Source: Vibrio penaeicida (GTDB lineage: Bacteria > Pseudomonadota > Gammaproteobacteria > Enterobacterales > Vibrionaceae). Taken from it: a DNA stretch of 64,000 nucleotides. Position 1 is the stretch's first letter. Each line of letters opens with the position of its first letter. Location: the NCBI RefSeq assembly GCF_019977755.1, contig NZ_AP025144.1, positions 1,612,001 through 1,676,000 on the forward strand, in the 5' to 3' direction. The position numbers and the translations under genes were made by a program. Positions 27,890-35,881 of this stretch are shown here, one piece after another. The notes under the pieces were generated by a model. It saw only the letters and a list, made by a program, of their open reading frames with translations. It searched no databases and was not told where the DNA came from.

Positions 27890-29044
27890 CTACACGTCAT
27901 GGACGTAGTAACGTCCTTTAGTGTTCGCTGCTTCAAGCAACTTGTCGAAAGTGTCCAGCGATCCCGCCAGTGACTTCTTCGTTGAATCCCAAACCGCCAG
28001 TTGATGCCCTGCTTTTTCTTGCCATTGAGCAAGCTCTGAAGGCGTAGGGGAGTAGAATTGAACGTTATTCTTAGCAAGTTCAGACATCGCATATGCCCTT
28101 GCAGCGGGAACTTTAGCGAGGTTTTGATGCGCTGTTACTTCGCTTGCGGCTTCAATTGCTTCTTGCACGTCTTTTGGTAGCTTGTTAAACCACTGCAAGT
28201 TACATGAGAACACTTGAGCATCCGGTACTGAACGGATGAAAGTCACAGAAGAAAGCACATCTTTAAACCCGAAAATGTTTAACGCTTCTACACTCGGATC
28301 CAGTGCATCGGCGACACCCTGTTTAATAGCGGAAGGTGTTTCCCCCCAAGCGATTGGCGTAGGGTTCGCACCGAGCAAGTGGTAAAACTGTTGAAGGATT
28401 TTAGAACCCGGAACTCGGAACTTAATGCCTTCCATTTGATCTGGGGTTTTAATGATTTCGTCTCTGCCTTTACGAAGGGCAACAACACGTGGATCGATGG
28501 TGACGTACCACAATGCTTTAAAGTTACGTTCTTCAAGCTTAGGGTCCACTTCTGCTTTCCACTCCGCTGAATTCACCAAGTTGACAAACTTTTGGTTTTC
28601 ACCACACCAATAAGGAATATTGATTAAGTCCACAACAGGTGCGAAAGAAGAGAAATTAGAAAGCGAGTGCTGCGCAGCCTGAATGGTGCCTTGCTGTACT
28701 TTCTGAGCCAGTGCGCCCCCAGCACCAAGTTGACCACCTGGCGCTAATTTCACGTAGACCTGACCGTTGGTCATATTTTGGATATTCTCTTTGAAATCCA
28801 ATTGCATAATAGGGTAACCACGAGATGCACCGAGAATGTAAGCGGTTGCAATGGTCATCGTGTATTTGGCTGCTTTCTGACGTTCACGCTCTTCTTTTGA
28901 GATAGCGGCAGCGGCTGTTGGGCTCATTAAAGCGCCCGCAGCACCCACCATTATCGCGGCAGTGACACTGGCTTTACCTGCAACTTCAAAGAATTTCCGA
29001 CGCTCGATAGACTCGATTTGGTCGCTTTCGTTGATTCCTTTCAT
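27890..29044 (-). CDS. hpsK: TRAP transporter solute-binding protein, probable DHPS binding
   Basis: A DctP-family protein of 384 residues. The N-terminus IERRKFFEVAGKASVTAAIMVG has a twin-arginine pair followed by a hydrophobic stretch ending near SPTAAAA, so export by Tat rather than Sec is likely. Family core: KTPDQMEGIKFRVPGSKILQQFYHLLGANPTPIAWGETPSAIKQGVADALDPS. The conserved Arg in KFRVPGS would hold the sulfonate or carboxylate. It heads the transporter genes in the minus-strand hps unit. Confidence 0.88.
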   Translation of the reverse strand: MKGINESDQIESIERRKFFEVAGKASVTAAIMVGAAGALMSPTAAAAISKEERERQKAAKYTMTIATAYILGASRGYPIMQLDFKENIQNMTNGQVYVKLAPGGQLGAGGALAQKVQQGTIQAAQHSLSNFSSFAPVVDLINIPYWCGENQKFVNLVNSAEWKAEVDPKLEERNFKALWYVTIDPRVVALRKGRDEIIKTPDQMEGIKFRVPGSKILQQFYHLLGANPTPIAWGETPSAIKQGVADALDPSVEALNIFGFKDVLSSVTFIRSVPDAQVFSCNLQWFNKLPKDVQEAIEAASEVTAHQNLAKVPAARAYAMSELAKNNVQFYSPTPSELAQWQEKAGHQLAVWDSTKKSLAGSLDTFDKLLEAANTKGRYYVHDV

Positions 29045-29174
29045 TTTTTGACTCCATGTTCACGTGATTGAAATGACGTTGGATTGTTGTCTACGAACCT
29101 GTTTTAGCGTCTAACACGGGCAACGCTTTACTGCTGATGGGCAGTGCATCGACCATCTACTCAAAACTGAGTTC

Positions 29175-29447
29175 TTAGGTTGTTTGTTTTTCTTGCTGCA
29201 AAATAAAAATGACACCAAATGCAGCGCCTGCGGCAAGCAGCAGTGCTTCTGGTACTACGTCTAAAGGTGGAATAGGAAAGTCGTGCCGAATGGAAGCCCA
29301 TCCAACAAGAATGTTAGAGAGGTAAAGTACAAAAGAAGCAATACTGAGCACTAAATATTTGCGACTTCCAGCGGTAATAGGCACGGGATGAGATCCTGAA
29401 GATTTCTGTGATGCATCAGATGACTTTTCTGATATCGAAGTAGGCAT
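29175..29447 (-). CDS. Small membrane protein, first gene of the hps operon
   Basis: A 90-residue protein with a polar Ser-rich N-terminus (about 1-24) and two predicted helices (YLVLSIASFVLYLSNILVGWA and LLLAAGAAFGVIFIL). ATG 29447 has AAGGA 8 nt upstream; ATG 29456 is too close. I do not recognise a family. It lies 130 bases before the binding protein and 74 bases downstream of the LacI-type operator. An accessory role in DHPS transport, as for the small HpsU protein of Cupriavidus, is possible but unproven. Confidence 0.7.
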   Translation of the reverse strand: MPTSISEKSSDASQKSSGSHPVPITAGSRKYLVLSIASFVLYLSNILVGWASIRHDFPIPPLDVVPEALLLAAGAAFGVIFILQQEKQTT

Positions 29448-29520
29448 GGTTATCATCCTTGCGTGGTTTGATTAACAACTCATTAACACCACCTTATTTA
29501 TCGACTAAATAATAGTCAAC

Positions 29521-29534
29521 TGTAAGCGCTTACA
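29521..29534. promoter_or_regulatory. LacI-type operator, perfect 14-bp palindrome
   Basis: TGTAAGCGCTTACA at 29521-29534 is a perfect palindrome with the central CG typical of LacI/PurR-family operators. It lies 74 bases upstream of the first hps-operon start codon (29447, minus strand). The same 12-bp core recurs at 29810-29821 inside the LacI-family gene, which makes this the likely repressor site for the hps operon. Confidence 0.8.
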
Positions 29535-29799
29535 TTTTTTCAATTAGAGCAAAAGTTAATCAATTTTTTCAATGTTGATCACGGAAATTGATGGTTTTAT
29601 AGTCAATTGGTTTCATTTTTAATTCGACTATCTTTTGGTGTTTGCAATTTAAGGTTATGAATAATAAAGACTTATCGGTTTCTCTTGCGATTGAAATGCC
29701 GCTTGAATTTAAGCTTAGTCACAGTTCGTTATAGTCAATCTGATATAAATGTGTATAAAGTTTATACTGACAAACGTCTTGGTTAACTGTTGGAAAAAC

Positions 29800-30849
29800 A
29801 TGGTAAAAGGTAAGCGCTTACGCAAATCTTCAGACAAGCCAACTTTGGGCGATGTAGCCAAAGCGGCAGGGGTTTCCACCGCTACGGTTTCACGGGCACT
29901 GAATCAACCCCATCAAGTTAAGGAAACGTTGCGGGCTCGCATTGAAGACGAAATTAACAGGCTGGGCTATGTGCGTGATGGCGCTGCGAGGGCACTCGCC
30001 TCCAACAAAAAGCGCATGATAGGCGCAATAATTCCAACCATCGATAACGCAATCTTTGCTTCAGGCATTAACGCACTCGAACGACGTTTATATGAAGAGG
30101 GATACACTCTTATGTTGGCGGTCAGTAACTACGATCCCAAGCACGAGCTCAAACAGGTTCGAGATATTATGGAGCAGGGGGTTGATGGGTTGCTACTGGT
30201 TGGAAATGATCATGCGCCTGAAACGTATTCCATCTTAAAACAACATAACCAGATATTTGCCAATCTTTGGGCGCTGGACCGGACAAGCCCACACCCTTGT
30301 GTTGGGTTCGACAATTTCACCGCGGCGCAGCAAGTGACTGAGTATCTCCTTGATCAGGGGCATACTCGCTTTGGACTTATTTCCGGAATAACAAAAGGAA
30401 ACGACAGAGCAACTGCGCGCTTAGAAGGCGCAAAAGAATCGCTTAAAAAAGCGGGTATCTTCCTGCAGCCCCAAGACGTTGTTGAATGCCGATACGATAT
30501 ATGGGAAGGCAGAAATGCATGTCGACACCTACTGGGTAAACCGGAACGAGAGAGGCCGACTGCTCTTATTTGTGGTAACGACGTGTTGGCGTTTGGCTGT
30601 TTAACCGAATGCGATAAATTGGGTATTTCTGTGCCAACGCAAGTCTCCATAACTGGTTTTGATGACTTGCCCTTGTGCGAACACCTGTCACCAAGCTTAA
30701 CCACTATTCGCGTCCCGTCTCGAATGATGGGTGAAAGAGCGGCCGATTTTATATTGGACCAAATTGCAGGTCGAGAATCTGCGACACATATTGAGGTTCC
30801 AACTCAGTTAGTAGTAAGAGAAAGCACCTCCGTTCCTATAACCAAGTAA
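29800..30849 (+). CDS. LacI-family transcriptional regulator
   Basis: The N-terminal helix-turn-helix and hinge (TLGDVAKAAGVSTATVSRALNQPHQVKETLRARIEDEINRLGYVRDGAARALAS, residues 13-65) precede a periplasmic-binding-protein-like domain (IGAIIPTIDNAIFASGINALERRLYEEGY to the C-terminus). ATG 29800 is chosen; an upstream GTG frame adds 17 atypical residues. It is divergent from the hps operon, with one operator in the gap and a second covering its own codons 4-7. It should repress both units until a pathway compound binds. Confidence 0.9.
   Translation: MVKGKRLRKSSDKPTLGDVAKAAGVSTATVSRALNQPHQVKETLRARIEDEINRLGYVRDGAARALASNKKRMIGAIIPTIDNAIFASGINALERRLYEEGYTLMLAVSNYDPKHELKQVRDIMEQGVDGLLLVGNDHAPETYSILKQHNQIFANLWALDRTSPHPCVGFDNFTAAQQVTEYLLDQGHTRFGLISGITKGNDRATARLEGAKESLKKAGIFLQPQDVVECRYDIWEGRNACRHLLGKPERERPTALICGNDVLAFGCLTECDKLGISVPTQVSITGFDDLPLCEHLSPSLTTIRVPSRMMGERAADFILDQIAGRESATHIEVPTQLVVRESTSVPITK
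29810..29821. promoter_or_regulatory. Second LacI-type operator inside the regulator gene
   Basis: GTAAGCGCTTAC at 29810-29821 repeats the core of the 29521 palindrome and overlaps codons 4-7 of the LacI-family gene. The 289-base centre-to-centre spacing would allow looping between the two sites and autoregulation by roadblock. Confidence 0.75.
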
Positions 30850-31845
30850 CTCCGAGAAGCTTCGCTCAGTGACTTTTTTACCCCAAAGACTTCCGCACCA
30901 AAGGCGTGTCTACCAACGACTTCTCAACCAAAGAAAAGCTAACTGGCTTTCAGCCTAGACGCTGCTCTTTTCATTTTTCCCTTTATTCTAGCGATACGCC
31001 TAAAGCTCAATATCCAGATGATGTTTGGATACTCACCTTGGGCGTTATGCTTGCCTTATTACTTCAATTTTCGCTGTTTGAACTGATTGAATAATTATTG
31101 GTTTGTCTTCTTACCTTTTGAGCTTGTAAGGCAATGAAACTGCTATAGAGTAAGGCATACGATGAGTGGAGAAGTGTTTTATATCATTGATTGAAAGTGA
31201 AACAACTCATTTTTTTACGTAACAGTAGTAGTTAAATTAACGAATAATTTACATGTTGTGGTCTTCTATTATTTCACTAAGAGTTATAGATATATTAATA
31301 AATGCAATTTGTCTTTATTACAGCGCAAAAAGAAATAAGTTAGAAAAATAACTGATGTCTACTGTGTGGTAAAAAATATTGTTACATTAGAAATGATACA
31401 TTTGTTCAAAAAAATGGACAAAGTAATGTACGATTTGTAATCTAATGAAAATTAAGGATTTTTAACCGTTCGCTAACCCATTAATGGCTAGGTATTACAA
31501 AGCGTTATCGCGCTATTAGAAAAATTTATAAGAAAATCATATATATGTGATGTGAAATTAGATTATAAAATAAGAATGTTTGTTATCATGCTTTTTATAA
31601 ATCTTATGGAAGTAATGTTTGTCGTTTGAAATTTAATCAGTTAAAAAAAGAGGTTGTTATAATTGGTTACACACGCCGTTCACGTTCAAACGAAAGATAT
31701 TGACTTAGCCTGATAGATTCGGTTTCGCGTATTGTAAGTTGGGTGTAGACGATATTTCTTTGCCCCCATTTATATGAACCCTAATTGAATGAGTAGCAGT
31801 ACAGGCTAGGTTTATAATGGCACTAAATAGTAAGAGTAAAATCAA
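30850..31845. other. Long intergenic region, about 1 kb, mostly AT-rich
   Basis: The first 100 bases hold imperfect repeats of GACTTCCGCACCAAAG (30871, 30888 and 30918). A weak GTG-initiated frame of 62 codons (30906-31094) ends in a hydrophobic helix (VWILTLGVMLALLLQFSLF). It has no ribosome-binding site and may be a remnant. From 31100 to 31845 the DNA is very AT-rich with no coding potential that I can support. It precedes the LysR gene and may hold long-range regulatory sites. Confidence 0.5.
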
Positions 31846-32712
31846 ATGCTGAGAAATGTGATAGAAATTAAATACTTAAAAACATTCTCATGTGTCGCAA
31901 AATGTAAGAGCTTTTCGGCTGCAGCTGAGTCATTGTTTATCACTCAGCCCGCCGTATCACAACATATTAAAAAGGTTGAAGCTCATATAGGTGCAAGTAT
32001 TTTCGACAGGGAAGAAGGTTTTGAGTTAACGACGGAGGGCAAGATCTTACTAAAGTATACTGAACTAAGTTTAGAGCTTTATGATCAGCTTTTCGAAGAG
32101 TTAGGGAAAACCAAAAATAAAGAACATTATAAGATTGCGGTATCAGATTCTTTTTCAACTGAATTAGTTGATGAGGTGGTAAAGGCATTTCGTATATTAA
32201 GCCATCTCGATCTTAGTTTGGTCAATTTCCGCAATCCGAAAGATTTAGATGCCAGTAAATATGACATTATTCTAGGGGTAAATTCAGAGCCCTCGCGAAC
32301 AGGACAAATGGTGAAAGTGAAGAGAACCCAATACGTAGTGTGTCAGCGACTAACTGATCAGCCCATTATCCAGAATAATCCGGTTCGTATTGTACATTGC
32401 AGCTCTATTGAAAGAGAGCAGGTTTCAGGCCTGCTACAAGAAGTGGGTATTGGAACGGCAAACATACAAAGCTGGTTTAACACGAGTTCTTCAAGGCTAA
32501 TGAAAGGTGAAATGGAAGAACCTGGTACGGTATTAGTTTGTCCAAGTTGGAGTATTCAATCAAATAATCTTAGGGTACATAAAACATCTAATATCGTGAA
32601 TTGTTTTGCATGGTGCAGTGAGTCGACATTTAAAGAGCTAAGCCAAGTCGGGTTGACGAATCAAATCAAAGAGCTATTTATTCAGTCAGAACCCAAACTC
32701 GCCACAATGTGA
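31846..32712 (+). CDS. LysR-family regulator beside the Tad pilus locus
   Basis: The N-terminal helix-turn-helix is textbook LysR (EIKYLKTFSCVAKCKSFSAAAESLFITQPAVSQHIKKVEAHIGASIFDRE, residues 6-56). The effector domain (from about residue 95) is divergent and rich in Ser/Asn. ATG 31846 has only a weak ribosome-binding site; a GTG four codons on is possible. A terminator follows, then a LysR-box-like inverted repeat and promoter in front of flp. The protein therefore probably activates the pilus operon. Confidence 0.85.
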   Translation: MLRNVIEIKYLKTFSCVAKCKSFSAAAESLFITQPAVSQHIKKVEAHIGASIFDREEGFELTTEGKILLKYTELSLELYDQLFEELGKTKNKEHYKIAVSDSFSTELVDEVVKAFRILSHLDLSLVNFRNPKDLDASKYDIILGVNSEPSRTGQMVKVKRTQYVVCQRLTDQPIIQNNPVRIVHCSSIEREQVSGLLQEVGIGTANIQSWFNTSSSRLMKGEMEEPGTVLVCPSWSIQSNNLRVHKTSNIVNCFAWCSESTFKELSQVGLTNQIKELFIQSEPKLATM

Positions 32713-32773
32713 TATTTATTCCAAAAAATATCGGTAGTTAAAACGAGATATTAAACTTAAAAAGTTAAAAAAT

Positions 32774-32803
32774 AAGGCAAGCAGGTCAATGCTTGCCTTT
32801 TTT
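32774..32803 (+). terminator. Rho-independent terminator after the LysR gene
   Basis: AAGGCAAGCA (32774-32783) and TGCTTGCCTT (32790-32799) form a 10-bp stem with a 6-base loop, followed by TTTT. Confidence 0.85.
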
Positions 32804-32901
32804 ATTGTTGGAATTATTTTCTTTTCAATAAAATGATCTAATAAGGTTAGAAACAAAATTTATAATAAATAGCTAAAAACCTAATAGATACGGTTTATCA
32901 C

Positions 32902-32932
32902 ATACAACTATAAGCATAATTAATAGTTGTAT
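32902..32932. promoter_or_regulatory. LysR-box-like inverted repeat upstream of flp
   Basis: ATACAACTAT (32902-32911) and ATAGTTGTAT (32923-32932) are perfect 10-bp inverted copies with an 11-base spacer. That geometry suits a LysR-type dimer (ATAC...GTAT). It ends 13 bases upstream of a likely -35 box, the usual activator position. Confidence 0.65.
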
Positions 32933-32945
32933 AAGTAACTATTAA

Positions 32946-32973
32946 TTGCCGCTTTTGTTTTCGTTGTTATATT
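32946..32973 (+). promoter_or_regulatory. Sigma70-like promoter for flp
   Basis: TTGCCG (32946-32951) and TATATT (32968-32973) are separated by 16 bases. They lie just downstream of the inverted repeat and about 29 bases before the flp start. Confidence 0.5.
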
Positions 32974-33001
32974 CATTTCGGTTCATTCAAAGAAGGATTA
33001 A

Positions 33002-33235
33002 ATGACAATGTTAAACACAATTACAAACCTATTGGCTAAATTCCAACAAGACGAGCGCGGTGTAACTGCAGTTGAATATGCAATCATTGCTGTTGTTATT
33101 TCGGGCATTATTTTGGCGGCATTTAACAGTGGTTTAGGTGATGCCATTAGAAGTGCGATTGAAAATGTTACTTCAAATATAGAGCAAGTTACCCCTTCTG
33201 GTGGTAATGGTGGCGGTACTGGCAGCAACGGTTAA
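33002..33235 (+). CDS. flp: Flp-type major pilin prepilin
   Basis: A 77-residue type IVb prepilin. The leader (residues 1-19) ends DERG, and processing before VTAVEYAIIAVVISGIILAAF leaves the Glu+5/Tyr+6 typical of Flp pilins. The C-terminus is Gly/Ser-rich. AGAAGGA is properly spaced before ATG 33002. It is followed by a stem-loop that could set the pilin:assembly-protein ratio. Confidence 0.95.
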   Translation: MTMLNTITNLLAKFQQDERGVTAVEYAIIAVVISGIILAAFNSGLGDAIRSAIENVTSNIEQVTPSGGNGGGTGSNG

Positions 33236-33249
33236 TTATTCTCACCATA

Positions 33250-33270
33250 TGGGTAGGCTTTTCCTACCCA
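33250..33270 (+). promoter_or_regulatory. Intercistronic stem-loop between flp and rcpC
   Basis: TGGGTAGG (33250-33257) and CCTACCCA (33263-33270) form an 8-bp stem with a CTTTT loop, 15 bases after the flp stop. No T run follows, so it may be a partial terminator or an mRNA-stabilising 3' end that raises pilin level. Confidence 0.55.
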
Positions 33271-33291
33271 CAATCATAAGAGTTACGCTTC

Positions 33292-34065
33292 ATGAGTAAA
33301 CCTGTTCTCTTTATCTTACTTTCTGCGTTGTTATTTCTAGGGCTGTTTTATTCCAAAGATATTTTATTTGCTAGTGAAGCCCCAGTAATACCCGCTTCAA
33401 CACAAGAAGCGACGGTTAACGTTCTGACTTTAGTTGAGCCTGTAGAAAAAGGGGTTCAATACAGCTTGGCCAATGTGGAATGGGTTGAGATGACAGAAAC
33501 AAAAGCGCAGCAAAATGGCTTGCTGGTTCAAGGCAGCAAGATTCCAAAAAGTAGTCTTTTTAGAGCTCAACTTAGCAAAGGAACACTGCTTAAAAGATCT
33601 CAGCTATCGTTCCCTGGTGACGATGATTACATCAGCTTTACTTTGGCGAAAGATCACGTGCCTTACTACTACGAAACCGATGGGAAAAGTGTGCTAGATG
33701 CCATTGGCACCTATTCGGGTGACAAAGTCAGCTTCATCTCCACCACCAATTCCTATTCGAATATTCATGAAGCGGAATTTAAAGATGTGGGCAACCTGAT
33801 TTCTGAAGTTCTGATTCATGACGCTAAGGTTATCCAAGTCACCGATACAGGCGAATCCAGCAGCGAGCAGGGGCGTCAAGTTAAAGCAAAACGCTTGGTG
33901 ATTGAGTTGAGTATTCGTCAGGTAATGAAATTGGATATCGCTAAGCAAATTGGGCAGATCAGTATTGTGCCCTCCAACATGACCAATCAGTTTCTTTCCG
34001 TACGCAGCGTTGACTTACTTGAAAAACAACATGGGGTCAGAGAACTCAGAGCAGGCAGTGAATAA
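33292..34065 (+). CDS. rcpC: Flp pilus assembly protein RcpC/CpaB
   Basis: A 257-residue protein with an N-terminal membrane anchor (about residues 4-20) and a SAF/CpaB domain: VEPVEKGVQYSLANVEWVEM, then SLFRAQLSKGTLLKRSQL. It is thought to work with the secretin in the periplasm. Its stop overlaps the rcpA start by one base. Confidence 0.9.
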   Translation: MSKPVLFILLSALLFLGLFYSKDILFASEAPVIPASTQEATVNVLTLVEPVEKGVQYSLANVEWVEMTETKAQQNGLLVQGSKIPKSSLFRAQLSKGTLLKRSQLSFPGDDDYISFTLAKDHVPYYYETDGKSVLDAIGTYSGDKVSFISTTNSYSNIHEAEFKDVGNLISEVLIHDAKVIQVTDTGESSSEQGRQVKAKRLVIELSIRQVMKLDIAKQIGQISIVPSNMTNQFLSVRSVDLLEKQHGVRELRAGSE

Positions 34066-35369
34066 TGAAAAATACAAAAGTAGCCGTTCTCATTTTTGCT
34101 TTATTTACGCACCTCAATATTGGCGCAGCTGAACTGGTGTCGATAGATCAGGGCGCGGCAAAAACGGTGAAAACCAATCGAACGATAGATACCGTTTTTG
34201 TGTCCGACCAAAACATCGCCGACTACAAAGTAATAGATGAAACCAAAATCGTAATCCATGGAGTCAGTGTGGGCACGGCGAGTTTGATCGTTTTTGATCG
34301 CGGTGGCAATGAAATCTACAACTCAGAAATTGTAGTGAATAAGAGTTTGCGTTTGGTTAAGCAGATGCTTGTTGCTCATTTTCCGGATGAAGAAGTCAAC
34401 GTGACTAATGTCGGTGAGCAGGTGGTTTTAGACGGCACCGTTCAAAGCGAAGAAGTAAAAAAGAAAATCTATCGCTTAGTTGGTGAAATGCTGAAGAAAA
34501 AATCCACGAGAAATACATACAAGTTGGAAGACAGTGGGTCTGATAACGAGTTGGATTACACCGAAAGTTTCGTTTTCGAAGGGATTATCAATCACCTCAA
34601 GGTTCTGTCCACCGAACAAATAAACGTAAAGCTGACCGTCGCAGAAGTCTCTAGCAACTTTTTGTCGGAACTGGGTGTTTCGTACAGCAACATTGGTCAA
34701 CCCGGTAAATACGTGAAACAAATCTTAGAATTTTCGGCTGAGGACATCGTCGCGGTGATTGCCGCCAGTAAGGACGATTCCATTGGGCAAGTGCTCGCAG
34801 AGCCAAATCTGTCGGTTATTTCTGGCGAAACCGCGAGCTTTTTAGTCGGCGGCGAATTACCAATGGTGGTGCGAGACGGCGATGGTGTGTCCATCTCATA
34901 CAAAGAGTACGGCATTAAACTATCGATGGTCGGTAAAGTAACGGACACAGAAAACATTCGATTAACACTTCTGCCTGAAGTGAGTTCGATTGATGCATCG
35001 AATAGCCAAAGTAACGCGTTCTACAACATGCCTTCTCTACGTACTCGAAAAGCACAAACCACAGTGCAACTTAAAGATGGGCAAAGTTTTGTTCTCGCAG
35101 GGTTATTAACAACAGAAGAGCGTGAAACATTAAGCCGGATTCCTGTCTTGGGCGACATCCCAATTCTTGGCGCGTTGTTTAGCCACACCAAATCCAACCG
35201 TACGAAAACTGAATTGATCATAGTAGCCACCGTTAACTTAGTTGATCCGGTAAAAAGCAAAGACATCAAGTTGCCAAAGTTCAAAGCGAGCAGCGATTTA
35301 GAGCGGCTATTCAGAATCAATTTATCTGATCCAGAAGTAGAACAAACCATAAAAGCAGGAGGTTTTTAA
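34065..35369 (+). CDS. rcpA: Flp pilus secretin RcpA/CpaC
   Basis: The outer-membrane secretin pore. It has a signal peptide ending NIGAAE, an N-terminal pilus domain (VSIDQGAAKTVKTNRTIDTVFVSDQNIADYKVI), a BON-like segment (EEVNVTNVGEQVVLDGTVQSEEVKKKIYRLV) and the secretin core. The core shows GQVLAEPNLSVISGETASFLVGGELPM and LRTRKAQTTVQLKDGQSFVLAGLL. At 434 residues it is typical. One-base overlaps join it to both neighbours. Confidence 0.94.
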   Translation: MKNTKVAVLIFALFTHLNIGAAELVSIDQGAAKTVKTNRTIDTVFVSDQNIADYKVIDETKIVIHGVSVGTASLIVFDRGGNEIYNSEIVVNKSLRLVKQMLVAHFPDEEVNVTNVGEQVVLDGTVQSEEVKKKIYRLVGEMLKKKSTRNTYKLEDSGSDNELDYTESFVFEGIINHLKVLSTEQINVKLTVAEVSSNFLSELGVSYSNIGQPGKYVKQILEFSAEDIVAVIAASKDDSIGQVLAEPNLSVISGETASFLVGGELPMVVRDGDGVSISYKEYGIKLSMVGKVTDTENIRLTLLPEVSSIDASNSQSNAFYNMPSLRTRKAQTTVQLKDGQSFVLAGLLTTEERETLSRIPVLGDIPILGALFSHTKSNRTKTELIIVATVNLVDPVKSKDIKLPKFKASSDLERLFRINLSDPEVEQTIKAGGF

Positions 35370-35878
35370 TGCTCTTAAGACACTCATTCGTTTCAAAAAT
35401 TGTGACGATTTCAGCGCCTCTTTTGCTTATCGGTTGCAGTTCTCCAATGTCTACGAACTCAACCCAAGTCGATGAGTTAGAGCAGATATACGAATTTAAT
35501 GTTGTTGATAAACACATCGCGTTGAAACGCAGCATGGGGTTTATCGGCGACGTGAATAAGCACCACAAAAAGTCGGAGTTTGAAGTCTTCTATCACCCTA
35601 ACGAAAGTGAGTTTGTTGCGGAATTATTGGAGTCGGCGAAAACAAAAGGCATTGATCGCCATCGAATCAGCGCGAAGTTAAAAGAATCAGGTGACACAGA
35701 TAGTGAGTCTCGCCCGTTGTCCGATAAAGCTGTCTCAATTGTTTCTCGATACACCTTAGTTAACGAGAAACAGTGCGAATCTCTTCATATGGGTAATGCG
35801 CAAAACTTCCATTTCGGGTGCGCGGTTGAATACAACCGAGTGATCAGCCTGAGTCAGCCTCTGAAAGGTGTTAAGTAA
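35369..35878 (+). CDS. CpaD-like pilus lipoprotein
   Basis: A lipoprotein signal peptide with lipobox LLIGC (Cys about residue 24) begins this 169-residue protein. The C-terminal segment QNFHFGCAVEYNRVISLSQP resembles the conserved end of CpaD/RcpB-type proteins, which support the secretin. The position between secretin and tadZ is the usual place for that gene. Sequence similarity elsewhere is weak. Confidence 0.75.
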   Translation: MLLRHSFVSKIVTISAPLLLIGCSSPMSTNSTQVDELEQIYEFNVVDKHIALKRSMGFIGDVNKHHKKSEFEVFYHPNESEFVAELLESAKTKGIDRHRISAKLKESGDTDSESRPLSDKAVSIVSRYTLVNEKQCESLHMGNAQNFHFGCAVEYNRVISLSQPLKGVK

Positions 35879-35881
35879 GCG

